DNA of 64,000 nt from positions 1-64,000 of the IMG/VR virus record IMGVR_UViG_3300023174_004605. One strand, 5' to 3'. Under the pieces are notes generated by a model. That model made no database searches and had not been told where the DNA came from. It saw nothing but the letters and a program-made list of their open reading frames with translations. Origin of the DNA: a virus. Made by a program: the position numbers and the translations under genes. Position 1 is the stretch's first letter. Every line of letters begins with the position of its first letter. This document shows positions 1-8,918 of this stretch, in pieces.

Positions 1-10
1 CTTCCGATCT
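1..10. other. Illumina adapter remnant
   Basis: The ten bases equal the 3' end of the common Illumina adapter (…CTTCCGATCT). They are an assembly artefact, not biology, so the real contig begins at position 11 inside the polymerase gene. Confidence 0.9.
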
Positions 11-784
11 GTGCAGTTATACAACAGCATTGCCGATCAAGTCAATGAAAGTTTTCCTGGATTCATGGAACAAGCATTTCATGTGCCCAGATCCATGGGT
101 GAAGTTATACGAGGCGGTCGTGAGATTGTGGCTTCAAAGGGCTTGTTCATTACCAAGAAACGTTATGCTGTCATGTACTATGACAAAGAGAACAAGCGTG
201 TGGACACACATGGCGAGCCAGGCCGAGTCAAGGCCATGGGCTTGGATTTGAAGCGCAGTGATACACCCAAGGTCATACAAGACTTCCTCAGCGAGATTCT
301 CAACGATGTGTTAACGGGTCGAACCCGTGAGCAAGTCATTGAAAAAATACGTGAGTTCAAGTATGCTTTCAAAGAGCGTCCAGGTTGGGAGAAAGGTAGT
401 CCCAAGCGTGTGAACAACCTGACCAAATACGCCAAAGAAGAAGAACGCTTGGGCAAGGCCAACATGCCCGGACATGTGCGTGCAGCCATCAACTGGAACA
501 ATCTACGCAGGATGAACTCGGACAAATATAGTATGCAGATCGTGGATGGCATGAAGACCATTGTGTGCAAGCTCAAGTCCAATCCACTAGGGTGGACCAG
601 CATTGGTTATCCCACAGATGAAACTCACCTGCCACAGTGGTTCCGAGAACTGCCGTTTGACGATTCAGAGATGGAAGCAACTGTGGTAGATCAAAAAATC
701 GACAACTTGTTGGGTGTGTTGGGTTGGGACCTAGCCAGTGCTACCAACACAGAGAACACTTTCCAAACTCTATTCGAGTGGTGA
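11..784 (+). CDS. Family B DNA polymerase, C-terminal fragment (T4 gp43-like)
   Basis: This is the C-terminal 257 residues of a replicative family B polymerase; the reading frame is open at the contig edge, so the N-terminal exonuclease and palm are missing and the GTG at 11 is not a real start. The block KKRYAVMYYD, then KAMGLDLKRSDTPKVIQ, matches the T4/RB69 gp43 thumb region (KKRYA…YDMEG, IMGLETQ.SSTPKAVQ). The protein ends in TFQTLFEW, which resembles the short hydrophobic C-terminal peptide with which gp43 binds its sliding clamp. The clamp gene follows one gene later. The assignment rests on recalled family motifs, without a search. Confidence 0.9.
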   Translation: MQLYNSIADQVNESFPGFMEQAFHVPRSMGEVIRGGREIVASKGLFITKKRYAVMYYDKENKRVDTHGEPGRVKAMGLDLKRSDTPKVIQDFLSEILNDVLTGRTREQVIEKIREFKYAFKERPGWEKGSPKRVNNLTKYAKEEERLGKANMPGHVRAAINWNNLRRMNSDKYSMQIVDGMKTIVCKLKSNPLGWTSIGYPTDETHLPQWFRELPFDDSEMEATVVDQKIDNLLGVLGWDLASATNTENTFQTLFEW

Positions 785-785
785 T

Positions 786-1763
786 ATGAACTTTACAGAG
801 CTCATACGCCTTAACAATCAATTAGAAAATCTCACGTTTTCTGACATGCAACAGAACGCCGGCATGAGATTTAATTTGATAGAGCACAAGTCGGATGTTC
901 CATTGGCTGGTATCCCCACAAATTTTTATCAATCACTTGCTGACAAAAATCAAATTTTGCAGAAAGCGTTCGAGGATTTAGAACAAGCTGTGGATGATCT
1001 AAAAGGAGAAGTACAACGTAGGATCGAAGTAGAAGGTAGATCTTGGTTGCATAAAAGTTATACCTTGTATGAACAACAGCTAGAATCGAGAGACTCGCAA
1101 CGACCAGAAGCAGTTGGTATGCACCGTAACAAACCTGTAAAATTAGATGCAGAAGTCGAAAAAATGTTTAAAACCCGCGTGGCATCTTATAGTGATTGGC
1201 ATTATCCAGCTATGATAATACATCCTATGCAGGAATCTTTTGTACAGAACATGTTGGCCAGTGATCCTCTTTATCTTGTTGACGAAAGTCATTATCTGCT
1301 TGAACCGACACTGGCAAATTTCAATCCAGTTTATAAACATCGAGTGCGTCCTTATGTGATCGAAGAATCATTTGACCGTCCTATCTTGGTACAACTACCT
1401 GATCAACAAATAGGCTTTTGTCTGGCCTATAACTATTTTAACTATCGTCCTTTTGAAATTATCAAGATATATCTTAATGAAATATATGAAAAATTGTTAC
1501 CCGGGGGTGTTTTGGTCATGACATTTTATGACTGTGATCGTTATCAGGCCATGCAAGCTGTTGAGCAATATATCACTTGCTACACCCCAGGAACTTTGGT
1601 TCGAGGCTGGGCCAAATACATAGGATTTGAAGAAGTATTTTATCATCAGGATGATGGAGCCAGCACTTGGATAGAATTCCGCAAGCCCGGGAAGTTGAGT
1701 TCACTGCGTGGAGGCCAAGCCCTGGCAAAAATACTACCTAAACCTGTTGCAGAATCTAAATAA
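786..1763 (+). CDS. Putative SAM-dependent methyltransferase-like phage protein
   Basis: A 325-residue protein starting at ATG 786, which follows the polymerase stop by one base. The N-terminal third is predicted helical and rich in E, Q and K. The C-terminal half has a methyltransferase-like layout: a segment LAYNYFNYRPFEIIKIYL, then LLPGGVLVMTFYDCDR, which resembles the strand and loop after motif III of class I methyltransferases. A canonical GxGxG motif I is not obvious, so activity is uncertain. It lies between polymerase and clamp, suggesting co-expression with replication genes. Alternatively it is an inactive methyltransferase fold used as a scaffold. Confidence 0.5.
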   Translation: MNFTELIRLNNQLENLTFSDMQQNAGMRFNLIEHKSDVPLAGIPTNFYQSLADKNQILQKAFEDLEQAVDDLKGEVQRRIEVEGRSWLHKSYTLYEQQLESRDSQRPEAVGMHRNKPVKLDAEVEKMFKTRVASYSDWHYPAMIIHPMQESFVQNMLASDPLYLVDESHYLLEPTLANFNPVYKHRVRPYVIEESFDRPILVQLPDQQIGFCLAYNYFNYRPFEIIKIYLNEIYEKLLPGGVLVMTFYDCDRYQAMQAVEQYITCYTPGTLVRGWAKYIGFEEVFYHQDDGASTWIEFRKPGKLSSLRGGQALAKILPKPVAESK

Positions 1764-1775
1764 AACCTGTATAAT
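1747..1775 (+). promoter_or_regulatory. Composite sigma70-like and late-type promoter before the clamp gene
   Basis: TTGCAG (1747-1752), 17-nt spacer and a perfect TATAAT (1770-1775). Inside the spacer lies CTAAATA (1756-1762), a T4-like late-promoter variant that also contains the upstream gene's stop codon. The arrangement closely resembles the folE promoter at 11053-11080. An AAGGAG ribosome site follows at 1783-1788. Confidence 0.65.
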
Positions 1776-1796
1776 CAAACACAAGGAGAAACATCA

Positions 1797-2519
1797 ATGA
1801 GAGACCATTTATTAGACCTAGTAGAACATACACACGATCTGGGCGTTATCGACCTAGTTAAAATTACCGGTGATGACAAATCAACTGTTATCAACGGATT
1901 GGCCGAAGACCGTAGCGTGGTAGTAGAGGGCACATTTGCCCAGCCACACGCAGACTTTATTGGCAACTTTGGCATGCCCAACCTCAGCAAGTTGAAAATA
2001 CTGTTGAGTTTGCAGGAGTATAAAGAAAATGCACAGCTCGGCCTCACAAGAAAAGATACCGGAGCACCCGATGGCATCAACTTTGAAAATGCCACAGGCG
2101 ACTTTAAGAACAACTACAGATTCATGGCAAGTGAGATTGTCAACGAGAAACTGAAAACTGTAAAGTTCAAAGGTGTCAACTGGCATATTGAATTTGTGCC
2201 TACAGTAGCGGCTATCCAGCGTCTGAAGATGCAGGCACAGGCCAATGCTGAAGAGGTCAACTTCCAAGCCAAGACTGAAAACGGTGACTTGAAGTTTTTC
2301 TTTGGTGATCGTAGCACCCATGCAGGAAACTTTGTGTTCCATCCTGGTGTGACAGGCACGCTAAAACGTGCATGGTCGTGGCCAATCAAGACAGTTATTA
2401 GCATTCTGGATTTAACCGGTGACAAGACATTTAAAATCAGTGACGATGGTGCCGCCATGATCACCGTGGATTCAGGTCTTGCTGTTTATAACTATATCCT
2501 ACCAGCACAGAGCAAATAA
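1797..2519 (+). CDS. DNA polymerase sliding clamp (T4 gp45-like)
   Basis: A 240-residue protein, close to the 228 residues of T4 gp45, the trimeric ring that tethers the polymerase. The segment ADFIGNFGMPNLSKLKILLS matches the gp45 pattern (DFDVAIYDLNGFLGILSL) for the strand and helix of the first clamp subdomain. The C-terminal half alternates strands and short helices as in the second subdomain. It has its own promoter and an AAGGAG site 8 nt before ATG 1797. Its position just after the gp43-like gene, whose C-terminus carries a clamp-binding-like peptide, supports the call. Sequence identity to T4 is low, so the call leans on context. Confidence 0.75.
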   Translation: MRDHLLDLVEHTHDLGVIDLVKITGDDKSTVINGLAEDRSVVVEGTFAQPHADFIGNFGMPNLSKLKILLSLQEYKENAQLGLTRKDTGAPDGINFENATGDFKNNYRFMASEIVNEKLKTVKFKGVNWHIEFVPTVAAIQRLKMQAQANAEEVNFQAKTENGDLKFFFGDRSTHAGNFVFHPGVTGTLKRAWSWPIKTVISILDLTGDKTFKISDDGAAMITVDSGLAVYNYILPAQSK

Positions 2520-2635
2520 TGGACTTGTTGTTCGGAATCTTACTCAGCGTAGTTTTAATCTTTGGATTAATATTTCTCAGTGTAGGCCTTGGAAAGTTGG
2601 CCGGATGGTTTTCAGGACGCAATGACGCAAGATAA
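2519..2635 (+). CDS. Small single-pass membrane protein (38 aa)
   Basis: The start codon overlaps the clamp stop (TAATG at 2517-2521). The 38-residue product begins MDLLFGILLSVVLIFGLIF, one hydrophobic helix of about 22 residues, and ends with a short basic tail (GRNDAR). It overlaps the following dpdA-like gene by 14 nt. Function is unknown. Tight coupling on both sides argues that it is translated. Confidence 0.6.
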   Translation: MDLLFGILLSVVLIFGLIFLSVGLGKLAGWFSGRNDAR

Positions 2636-4172
2636 CTTAACTGCCAAGCAGAATGACTATGCAGTGTTTCTGCCGGCCATATCGGGCTTCTACGCCACAT
2701 TCATAGGCAAGCAACGTGATATTGTGGCGGGTCCTTATGTGGACCCTGCCAGGATGCCTGCGGGTATCCAGGACATGGAACAAATGAACTGGCTCAACAG
2801 CCAGAAGGCGTTGTTTCCATATCGGTGGAGTCTGTATTCGGGCGGACATGCCAACTTGGATCTCAACAAGCAAGACTGGTCGGAGGACATGGTGCGTAAC
2901 CGTGAGCCCGGTACTGTAATGCTAGGCGACTCGGGTGGATTCCAGATTGCCAAGGGCCTATGGGAAGGCGACTGGAAAGCCAACTCAGGTTGTCCCAAAG
3001 CACAGAAGAAGCGTGAAGCAGTGCTCAAGTGGCTGGATAGTATCGCTGACTATGGCATGATCTTGGATATCCCCACCTGGGTCATACATGACAAGAAGGC
3101 ATCGGCTGCATGCCAGATCACTACATTGGAAGAAGCAGTTGACGCTACCAAGTTCAACAACGACTATTTCATGCGGCATCGCAAAGGTGTTAAAAATGGC
3201 GGCGCCCGGTTCTTGAATGTGTTGCAGGGTGCCAATCATGCCGACGCCGATCGTTGGTATGAAACAATGAAGCACTATTGCGATCCTGCGGTATACCCAG
3301 ACACACACTTTGATGGTTGGAGTATGGGTGGCCAGAACATGTGTGATGTACATTTGGTCCTGAAACGCTTGGTAGCCTTGCGTCACGATGGTCTCTTACG
3401 TGAAGGCGTACATGATTGGATGCACTTCTTGGGCACAAGCAAACTGGAGTGGGCTGTATTGCTCACTGATATCCAACGTGCTGTAAGAAAATATGTGAAT
3501 CCTAGTTTCACTATCAGTTTTGATTGCGCCAGCCCGTTCCTGGCTACAGCCAATGGACAGGTGTATCATCACATTGACCTACCACACAATGACAAGTGGT
3601 GCTATCGCATGAGTCCCATCGTGGATGACAAAAAGTATGCCACTGACACACGTCAGTTTGGACCTGCGGTATTGGCTGACGGACTTATAAATCACTTTGA
3701 TGAAAGTCCAATTAGTCAACAGTTACAGATGAAAGACATCTGCATATACAAGCCCGGTGACCTAAACAAGATCGGCAAAGAAGGCAAAACGTCATGGGAC
3801 AGTTTCAGTTATGCCTTGCTCATGGGTCACAATGTGTGGATGCATATCGAAGCGGTACAACGTGCCAATCGCGAGTATGACTCGGGTTCATGGCCGGCCA
3901 TGATGTGGAATCAAAATGGTGATCATGCCCGATTCCGAGACATCGTTGATGCTATATTCGCTACTGACAGTCGTGAAGAATCAGAAGCCATAATCGAAAA
4001 TTATGATCGCTATTGGATGGACATCGTGGGCACACGTGGATTCAAAGGCAAGAAGGCCAAAAATGCACACAGCCAATTTAATACGCTTTTTGATGTTGAA
4101 AACGCTTCTGATGATTCAGACAATGAGTCAGAATTTGATCAATCAAAATTAGATGCACTAGAATCTCAATGA
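2622..4172 (+). CDS. dpdA: DpdA-like DNA 7-deazaguanine transglycosylase
   Basis: A 516-residue member of the tRNA-guanine transglycosylase (TGT) superfamily. Phage DpdA proteins exchange guanine in DNA for a 7-deazaguanine, which protects against restriction. DSGGFQIAKG near residue 106 matches the TGT substrate-binding motif (DSGGFQ). FDCASPFLATANG near residue 301 matches the TGT nucleophile motif (FDCVMPTRNARNG in E. coli), with the catalytic Asp kept. The usual TGT zinc site is not obvious. The start at 2622 is preceded by AGGA. folE, queD and queE occur in the same window, which supports a DNA role. DpdA versus another phage TGT homologue cannot be settled by eye. Confidence 0.8.
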   Translation: MTQDNLTAKQNDYAVFLPAISGFYATFIGKQRDIVAGPYVDPARMPAGIQDMEQMNWLNSQKALFPYRWSLYSGGHANLDLNKQDWSEDMVRNREPGTVMLGDSGGFQIAKGLWEGDWKANSGCPKAQKKREAVLKWLDSIADYGMILDIPTWVIHDKKASAACQITTLEEAVDATKFNNDYFMRHRKGVKNGGARFLNVLQGANHADADRWYETMKHYCDPAVYPDTHFDGWSMGGQNMCDVHLVLKRLVALRHDGLLREGVHDWMHFLGTSKLEWAVLLTDIQRAVRKYVNPSFTISFDCASPFLATANGQVYHHIDLPHNDKWCYRMSPIVDDKKYATDTRQFGPAVLADGLINHFDESPISQQLQMKDICIYKPGDLNKIGKEGKTSWDSFSYALLMGHNVWMHIEAVQRANREYDSGSWPAMMWNQNGDHARFRDIVDAIFATDSREESEAIIENYDRYWMDIVGTRGFKGKKAKNAHSQFNTLFDVENASDDSDNESEFDQSKLDALESQ

Positions 4173-5227
4173 GGAAAAACTTTTGTGCAGCACCATGGGC
4201 TGGACTTAGTTTGGATCCAGACGGTCAGGCCAAGATGTGCTGTATCAGTCAAAATCGTGTGTCATTGACTGAACTTGATAAAGCGAGCACTAATGCTGAT
4301 TTTATAGAAATTCGGCAAGCGTTTATACAAGATCAACAACATCCTAACTGTCAAACATGCTGGACTCGTGAGCAAGGTACATTAGAGTGGGAAAGTCGCA
4401 GAAGCATTTATCAATATGATTATTTTCATGACCTAACTGATAATTCTAAATTTAAACTTGAACATCTGGATCTAAGATGGAGCAATACCTGCAATCTAAA
4501 CTGTGTGTATTGTAATTCTACCTTCAGTAGCAAATGGGCAGAACTAGAAGATCTTAAAACCAAGTTCAGGATTTCTCCCACGATCACTGATGCTGATCTT
4601 GGGAATCTACGTGTGTTGCAATTGGCCGGCGGCGAACCCATGCTGATCAAAGAAAATTTAGACATTCTTACTCGGGTCAACAAAGTCAATCCCGACGTTG
4701 CAATTGAAATAACTACCAATCTTACACAAATACAAAACAACCCCATTTACAAAATGCTAAAAAATTTTGCCAATGTTAGATTTGTGGTCAGTTTTGAATC
4801 CACTGGTGCCAAGTTTGAATATATCCGTAACGGTGCCAAATGGAACTTGTTTCGGAAAAATTTAGATTTGTTGGCTATGGATTTTTTAGACATCCAATTC
4901 AACATGGTGTACTTTCCTTTGAGCAGTCTGGATATCGCCAGTGCCATGCATACCGCGTTGGATTACACTTTACCTGAAAATATTTTCGTGGTGACGCAAT
5001 CGGGTGGACATGGGTTTGACATGCTGAGTCAACATGTTGTACAATACATAAAGCAACTAAACTTAAATCAAGCCAAATCATTACCTAACATTTTACGACA
5101 AAGGTTTTTGGATCATGTCAACAAGATTGATTCTCAACTAAGGGATACTTTTTTGCCACAGTATGACAGATTTGATCAATTAACCAATCAGAATCACAAA
5201 CAGATATTTGCGGAATTATATCAATGA
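4169..5227 (+). CDS. Radical SAM protein, twitch/SPASM type
   Basis: A 352-residue protein beginning ATGA over the dpdA stop. The N-terminus FCAAPWAGLSLDPDG with MCC, and a later CQTCW, is the Cys-bearing leader common to twitch-type phage radical SAM proteins. CNLNCVYC near residue 109 is the canonical CxxxCxxC motif for the 4Fe-4S/SAM cluster, followed by LAGGEPML, the GGE motif. Overlap with dpdA suggests joint regulation and possibly a role in modifying DNA or a precursor; no substrate can be read from sequence. Three related proteins lie near the right end of the window (58.5 kb and 62.4-64 kb). Confidence 0.85.
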   Translation: MRKNFCAAPWAGLSLDPDGQAKMCCISQNRVSLTELDKASTNADFIEIRQAFIQDQQHPNCQTCWTREQGTLEWESRRSIYQYDYFHDLTDNSKFKLEHLDLRWSNTCNLNCVYCNSTFSSKWAELEDLKTKFRISPTITDADLGNLRVLQLAGGEPMLIKENLDILTRVNKVNPDVAIEITTNLTQIQNNPIYKMLKNFANVRFVVSFESTGAKFEYIRNGAKWNLFRKNLDLLAMDFLDIQFNMVYFPLSSLDIASAMHTALDYTLPENIFVVTQSGGHGFDMLSQHVVQYIKQLNLNQAKSLPNILRQRFLDHVNKIDSQLRDTFLPQYDRFDQLTNQNHKQIFAELYQ

Positions 5228-5739
5228 ACCGAGACGGACACGAAGCAGTAAGCTTCTTTCTAGGAACCGAAGTAGAACACTCTCCTGCATTTGGACAGAA
5301 AACCCTGTTTGTAGTGGGAGTTCAAGATCCAACCAAGATCATGCATCTAGCTCGACTTAATGTCTGCTCTCACATATACTTTGGAGCCAATCAAAGTTTT
5401 ACTAAATTGGATGTCAACGACGGAGATGGTTGGCACCCATGGGAACGCATGATCTCTGACTGTCTTGATGCAGGTTTTTGGTGCACCTTGGATCTAGATG
5501 TAAGCTGTGCCGAAGGCCTACTGGAAAGCAGTCTAGTCGAACTTGATCGCTTTATACCTATGATCAGTGTTAAACTACCTTATATACGTCAGTTTGGTTA
5601 CAATGCCACACTCAAATTGGATGATCGAGACTTCCAAGCCACCAATCCAGGAGTATGGTGCCACAGCTTACATGCTTTACAAAGCAGGTCGGTGTTCACC
5701 GACTGGTCTAAATATACTCAAGACGAGGTTATAAAATGA
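5224..5739 (+). CDS. Unknown protein coupled to the dpdA operon (171 aa)
   Basis: Not recognised. The protein has a mixed alpha/beta pattern, with strands such as TLFVVGVQ and IYFGANQ, and two short acidic segments (LDVNDGDGW, TLDLDVSC). It starts ATGA over the radical SAM stop, and the next gene starts ATGA over its own stop. Position makes it a candidate accessory factor for DNA base modification, but this is inference from linkage only. Confidence 0.6.
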   Translation: MNRDGHEAVSFFLGTEVEHSPAFGQKTLFVVGVQDPTKIMHLARLNVCSHIYFGANQSFTKLDVNDGDGWHPWERMISDCLDAGFWCTLDLDVSCAEGLLESSLVELDRFIPMISVKLPYIRQFGYNATLKLDDRDFQATNPGVWCHSLHALQSRSVFTDWSKYTQDEVIK

Positions 5740-5960
5740 ACGTAAAAGAATTAGCAGAACAAGCCATATATCGTGCTCAACATTTGCAGGAGTTTGAAGT
5801 CCTGCGTGACGAAAACGACATAATATTAGATGGTGTCATACGCTATGACATACATCATAGACCAGGTACACCATATCGCATCACAGTGCCAGCCATGGAC
5901 CAGGCCGAAGCCGAATCTCGTGTGGACGAGTGGATTGCGGAGATGAGGAACAAGTTATGA
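5736..5960 (+). CDS. Small unknown protein (74 aa)
   Basis: A soluble 74-residue protein with an N-terminal helix, a central strand pair (IILDGVIRYDIHH, PYRITVPA) and an acidic C-terminal helix. It overlaps both neighbours by four bases. A CTAAATA motif lies at 5708-5714, about 22 nt before the start and inside the upstream gene; it could be a late promoter. No family is recognised. Confidence 0.55.
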   Translation: MNVKELAEQAIYRAQHLQEFEVLRDENDIILDGVIRYDIHHRPGTPYRITVPAMDQAEAESRVDEWIAEMRNKL

Positions 5961-6277
5961 TACGTTGGTTATGGAGCCGTGTCATGAAGTGGGGTTGGGA
6001 CTACGGTCGCGACATTGATGAACCAATACGAGGCCGTAGTCGTAAAGGCAGGTATGATGTAGTGTCCGTTGGCATTGATGACATAGATTCGACGATTGAA
6101 CTGCCAGATCCTATCACATTCCGTGTGCAGGCCATCACTGGTGGCACCTTGGTAGAAACACGCTGGTATAATCCCAAAAATGATGAGCCCATTAGAAAAC
6201 TGCACATAGTCAATGACAATGACAACTTGGCAGAAGCCATTGGCCGAATTGTAACCATGGAGTTGTTAAAGAAATGA
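5957..6277 (+). CDS. Small unknown phage protein (106 aa)
   Basis: The start at ATG 5957 is chosen because it overlaps the previous stop (ATGA). The N-terminus is basic and aromatic (MIRWLWSRVMKWGWDYGRD). The rest looks beta-rich (TFRVQAITGG, LVETRWYNP), ending in a helix. Function is unknown. Confidence 0.55.
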   Translation: MIRWLWSRVMKWGWDYGRDIDEPIRGRSRKGRYDVVSVGIDDIDSTIELPDPITFRVQAITGGTLVETRWYNPKNDEPIRKLHIVNDNDNLAEAIGRIVTMELLKK

Positions 6278-6723
6278 TACAAGAACAAAGAGAAACCGTA
6301 GAAAGAATCAAAGAGCACGCAGAACGCAAGATCTGGGTGACCTTACGCCGCGAAGGCATACACTGCTATCCGGCAGCGGCCACAGATCCTAGATTAAATA
6401 CAGCAGGAGAGTATGATGTATCGTTTCTTGCTAGTCCTCATAGGCATATTTTTCATTTCCGGGTGTGGATCGATGTGTGGCACAATGACCGGGACATCGA
6501 GTTCATCCAGTTCAAACGATGGCTCGAGTCGTTGTATTCGGGTAACGATTCCGTTTTAGAACTAGATTTCAAATCCTGTGAAATGATCGCAGATGACCTG
6601 TACACTCAGATAGCCGATCGCTATCCCGAGCGTGCTGTATGGATTGAGGTGGCCGAAGATGGCGAGAACGGTTGCCTTATCAAGTATGAACTTTCTCGCC
6701 CTAATTTATTAATCAAATATTAA
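6274..6723 (+). CDS. Unknown protein (149 aa), faint T-fold/PTPS-like pattern
   Basis: The gene overlaps its upstream neighbour by four bases. The segment HRHIFHFRVWIDVW, then LELDFKSCEMIADDLY, loosely recalls 6-pyruvoyltetrahydropterin synthase proteins (HGHxY, strand, VDF, helix). The zinc-binding histidines are not convincing and a clear queD exists at 15886, so no such function is claimed. It could be an unrelated conserved phage protein. Confidence 0.5.
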   Translation: MIQEQRETVERIKEHAERKIWVTLRREGIHCYPAAATDPRLNTAGEYDVSFLASPHRHIFHFRVWIDVWHNDRDIEFIQFKRWLESLYSGNDSVLELDFKSCEMIADDLYTQIADRYPERAVWIEVAEDGENGCLIKYELSRPNLLIKY

Positions 6724-6732
6724 GGAAACAAA

Positions 6733-6960
6733 ATGGGCAAGCGTGAACATCGCCTCAATCCCCGCAACATCCAGTGCATGGAAGATTTGTCGAACTTCCT
6801 AGAATTCTGTAGAGATTATGGTTACAGATTCCGTGAGGAAGATTTGTATAATTTTAAAGCCTATGCCTGGCAACAATACAACAAGTTCAGCCAAGGTAAG
6901 AATGCCAAGAATATGTGGTCTGAAGATTCACGCAGATTTTCAGGTTACCGTCGCGACTAA
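6733..6960 (+). CDS. Small basic unknown protein (75 aa)
   Basis: It starts at ATG 6733 after an AAGGAAA ribosome site. The product is hydrophilic, rich in R, N, Y and F, and predicted mostly helical. The next gene starts 3 nt after its stop, in the same transcription unit. No family is recognised. Confidence 0.55.
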   Translation: MGKREHRLNPRNIQCMEDLSNFLEFCRDYGYRFREEDLYNFKAYAWQQYNKFSQGKNAKNMWSEDSRRFSGYRRD

Positions 6961-6963
6961 AAC

Positions 6964-7716
6964 ATGGACAAGTTGATAATTTTTGGATCTAGTTGGAGTG
7001 CAGGAGAATGGGCGATTGATGATTCCATTGGAACCGAGTTAAAATTAATACACCCTGGAATGTCAGAATATCTGTCCGACACTTTCAAAGTAGTGAATTT
7101 CAGCAAAGGGTCATCGAGCCTTTGGAAAATAATTTACTCTATCCACAATTATTGCGAAATGTCTTATGTTGATATAGAAAATACTGTTAATCCTGCCAAA
7201 ATTATTGTTTTTCAAAACGATCCGTTTATGTCAGCTCTAAGTGAAAAATTTAATGTAGATTATCAAAGAATTTTTTCAGAATGCACAGATCTAAAAAATC
7301 TATACCAAACTCTTACAGAAATATTTTATATTAAACTCAGTGAATTACAGCAAAAATATAAAATTGACATTTATCTCTGTGGCGGTGCATCTGACATAGA
7401 TATAAATTTACTTGCTCTTTATCCGAATCTCAAACTGCTTTGCGAAAGTTGGATTAAATTATTGGACGACTCTCATATTCCTAGCGTTATACCATTGCAG
7501 TGGTCTCGAGATAGTTTACCTATAACTAGAAAATATGGAAGATTAGATCTATGTGAACAAATCATTGATGCCAGTGACAATAATTTTGCATCATTACAAA
7601 AATTGCTTGAATCTAAATACATTGGTCCAGTTTTTGGTGATTATCATCCAAATCGTTTAGGACACGAAGTTATGGCAAATTACATTAAAAACTTTTTTAA
7701 AAAGACACAATTATGA
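6964..7716 (+). CDS. SGNH/GDSL-like hydrolase-fold protein
   Basis: A 250-residue protein with the outline of the SGNH fold: an N-terminal strand ending IIFGSSWSAGE (block I, nucleophile Ser), and DYHPNRLGHEVMANYI near the C-terminus, which supplies the Asp-x-x-His pair of block V. Such proteins de-esterify lipids or sugars, or serve as O-acyltransferase partners. The gene is visibly more AT-rich than its neighbours, which may indicate separate acquisition. Two further SGNH-like genes lie at 29243 and 29890. It overlaps the following glycosyltransferase by 4 nt, suggesting a role in glycan decoration. Confidence 0.65.
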   Translation: MDKLIIFGSSWSAGEWAIDDSIGTELKLIHPGMSEYLSDTFKVVNFSKGSSSLWKIIYSIHNYCEMSYVDIENTVNPAKIIVFQNDPFMSALSEKFNVDYQRIFSECTDLKNLYQTLTEIFYIKLSELQQKYKIDIYLCGGASDIDINLLALYPNLKLLCESWIKLLDDSHIPSVIPLQWSRDSLPITRKYGRLDLCEQIIDASDNNFASLQKLLESKYIGPVFGDYHPNRLGHEVMANYIKNFFKKTQL

Positions 7717-8918
7717 GAAAATTATATTACATGGGGCTCGAATCTTACGAAGCCCGCTATACTCTACAACTCACTGAGTGGAACCGTAGGGTATTTGAAC
7801 GACGTGGGTTGGAAGTTGTGTATGTTCCTGGAAGCACTATAGACAACACACAGAGTATCAGCGTTGGACAAGTGTTAGATGCACATGGTCGTAGTTATTT
7901 TTCAATGAGCCAAATGATGAATCTGGTGCAAATGATGAGGAATGGAGAAGTCACCTGTGAAGATATTATCTACTTTGAAGACATGTTTCAGCCCGGTATC
8001 GAGAGCTTACCTTATATTTTGGATCAAGTGCCTGAGTCTCAGCGTCCTCGCATTTATGTACGTTGTCTTGCTCAAGCCATTGATCCGGATGATTTCGTTC
8101 ATGTGTGGGGCATGGCGGAGTGGATGTCGACGTATGAAAAGATGGTTAACCAATTCGTGACAGGGGTCCTGGCCACCAACGAAGAAATGGTGGCTCATAT
8201 GCGTATTGCAGGTTGGACGGCTCCTATCTATAATATTTCTGGCTTGGCATTTGGCAAACAAGAAGTGTTAGAGCGTATAGGTGGCTCGCAAAATATTAAA
8301 CCGTTTGCAGAACGCAAGATGCGTGTGGGCTTTGCGGCCAGATTTGACCAAGAGAAGCAACCAGACTTTTACATGGACTTGATTGAAATGTATCTGGCTC
8401 AAGGACGACACAAGGATATCGAGTTCGCTGTGTTCCAGGGTGGTCCTTTACGCAGCAACAATGTGCGTTATATCCTGCGGGCCAGAGAGTTAGAATCACA
8501 AGGCCGACTTAAAATCTATGAGGACTTGAAGAAAAATGATTACTACAACCTTCTCAACGATACTCGTGTGTTGTTTAATTGTGCTTTACAAGACTGGGTA
8601 TCTAACACAGTATCAGAAGCTGATACTCTTGGTTGTAATGTGTTATATCCTGCTTATCGCAGTTTCCCTGAAACCTTTGCTGACGATCCTAATCGCCTGT
8701 ACGTTCCTTGGAGCATTGATGATGCCTTCCACAAGTTAGAAAACTTGTTGCAAGCCCCACATCATAACCAGGGCCTGATCTCGGACTGGACTGATGGTAC
8801 CGTGGATCGCATCGTGGACATCTTGGAAGGCAAAGGTGAATCTTGGAATCGTGCAGGAAATCGCTATCGTGACCATGTCAGTCAATCAAAGTATCCAGTA
8901 AGGAAGATCAACAGGTGA
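7713..8918 (+). CDS. GT-B fold glycosyltransferase
   Basis: A 401-residue protein. The C-terminal half begins MRVGFAARFDQEKQPDFYMDL, the nucleotide-sugar domain entry of GT4-like enzymes, and continues with KIYEDLKKNDYYNLLNDTRVLF and a Ser/Glu region (VSNTVSEADTLGCNVLYP) resembling the GT-B E-x7-E zone. It lies between an SGNH-like gene and two nucleotide-sugar reductases/epimerases, so it probably transfers a sugar onto phage DNA, a virion protein or host surface glycan. Acceptor and donor cannot be told. Confidence 0.75.
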   Translation: MRKLYYMGLESYEARYTLQLTEWNRRVFERRGLEVVYVPGSTIDNTQSISVGQVLDAHGRSYFSMSQMMNLVQMMRNGEVTCEDIIYFEDMFQPGIESLPYILDQVPESQRPRIYVRCLAQAIDPDDFVHVWGMAEWMSTYEKMVNQFVTGVLATNEEMVAHMRIAGWTAPIYNISGLAFGKQEVLERIGGSQNIKPFAERKMRVGFAARFDQEKQPDFYMDLIEMYLAQGRHKDIEFAVFQGGPLRSNNVRYILRARELESQGRLKIYEDLKKNDYYNLLNDTRVLFNCALQDWVSNTVSEADTLGCNVLYPAYRSFPETFADDPNRLYVPWSIDDAFHKLENLLQAPHHNQGLISDWTDGTVDRIVDILEGKGESWNRAGNRYRDHVSQSKYPVRKINR

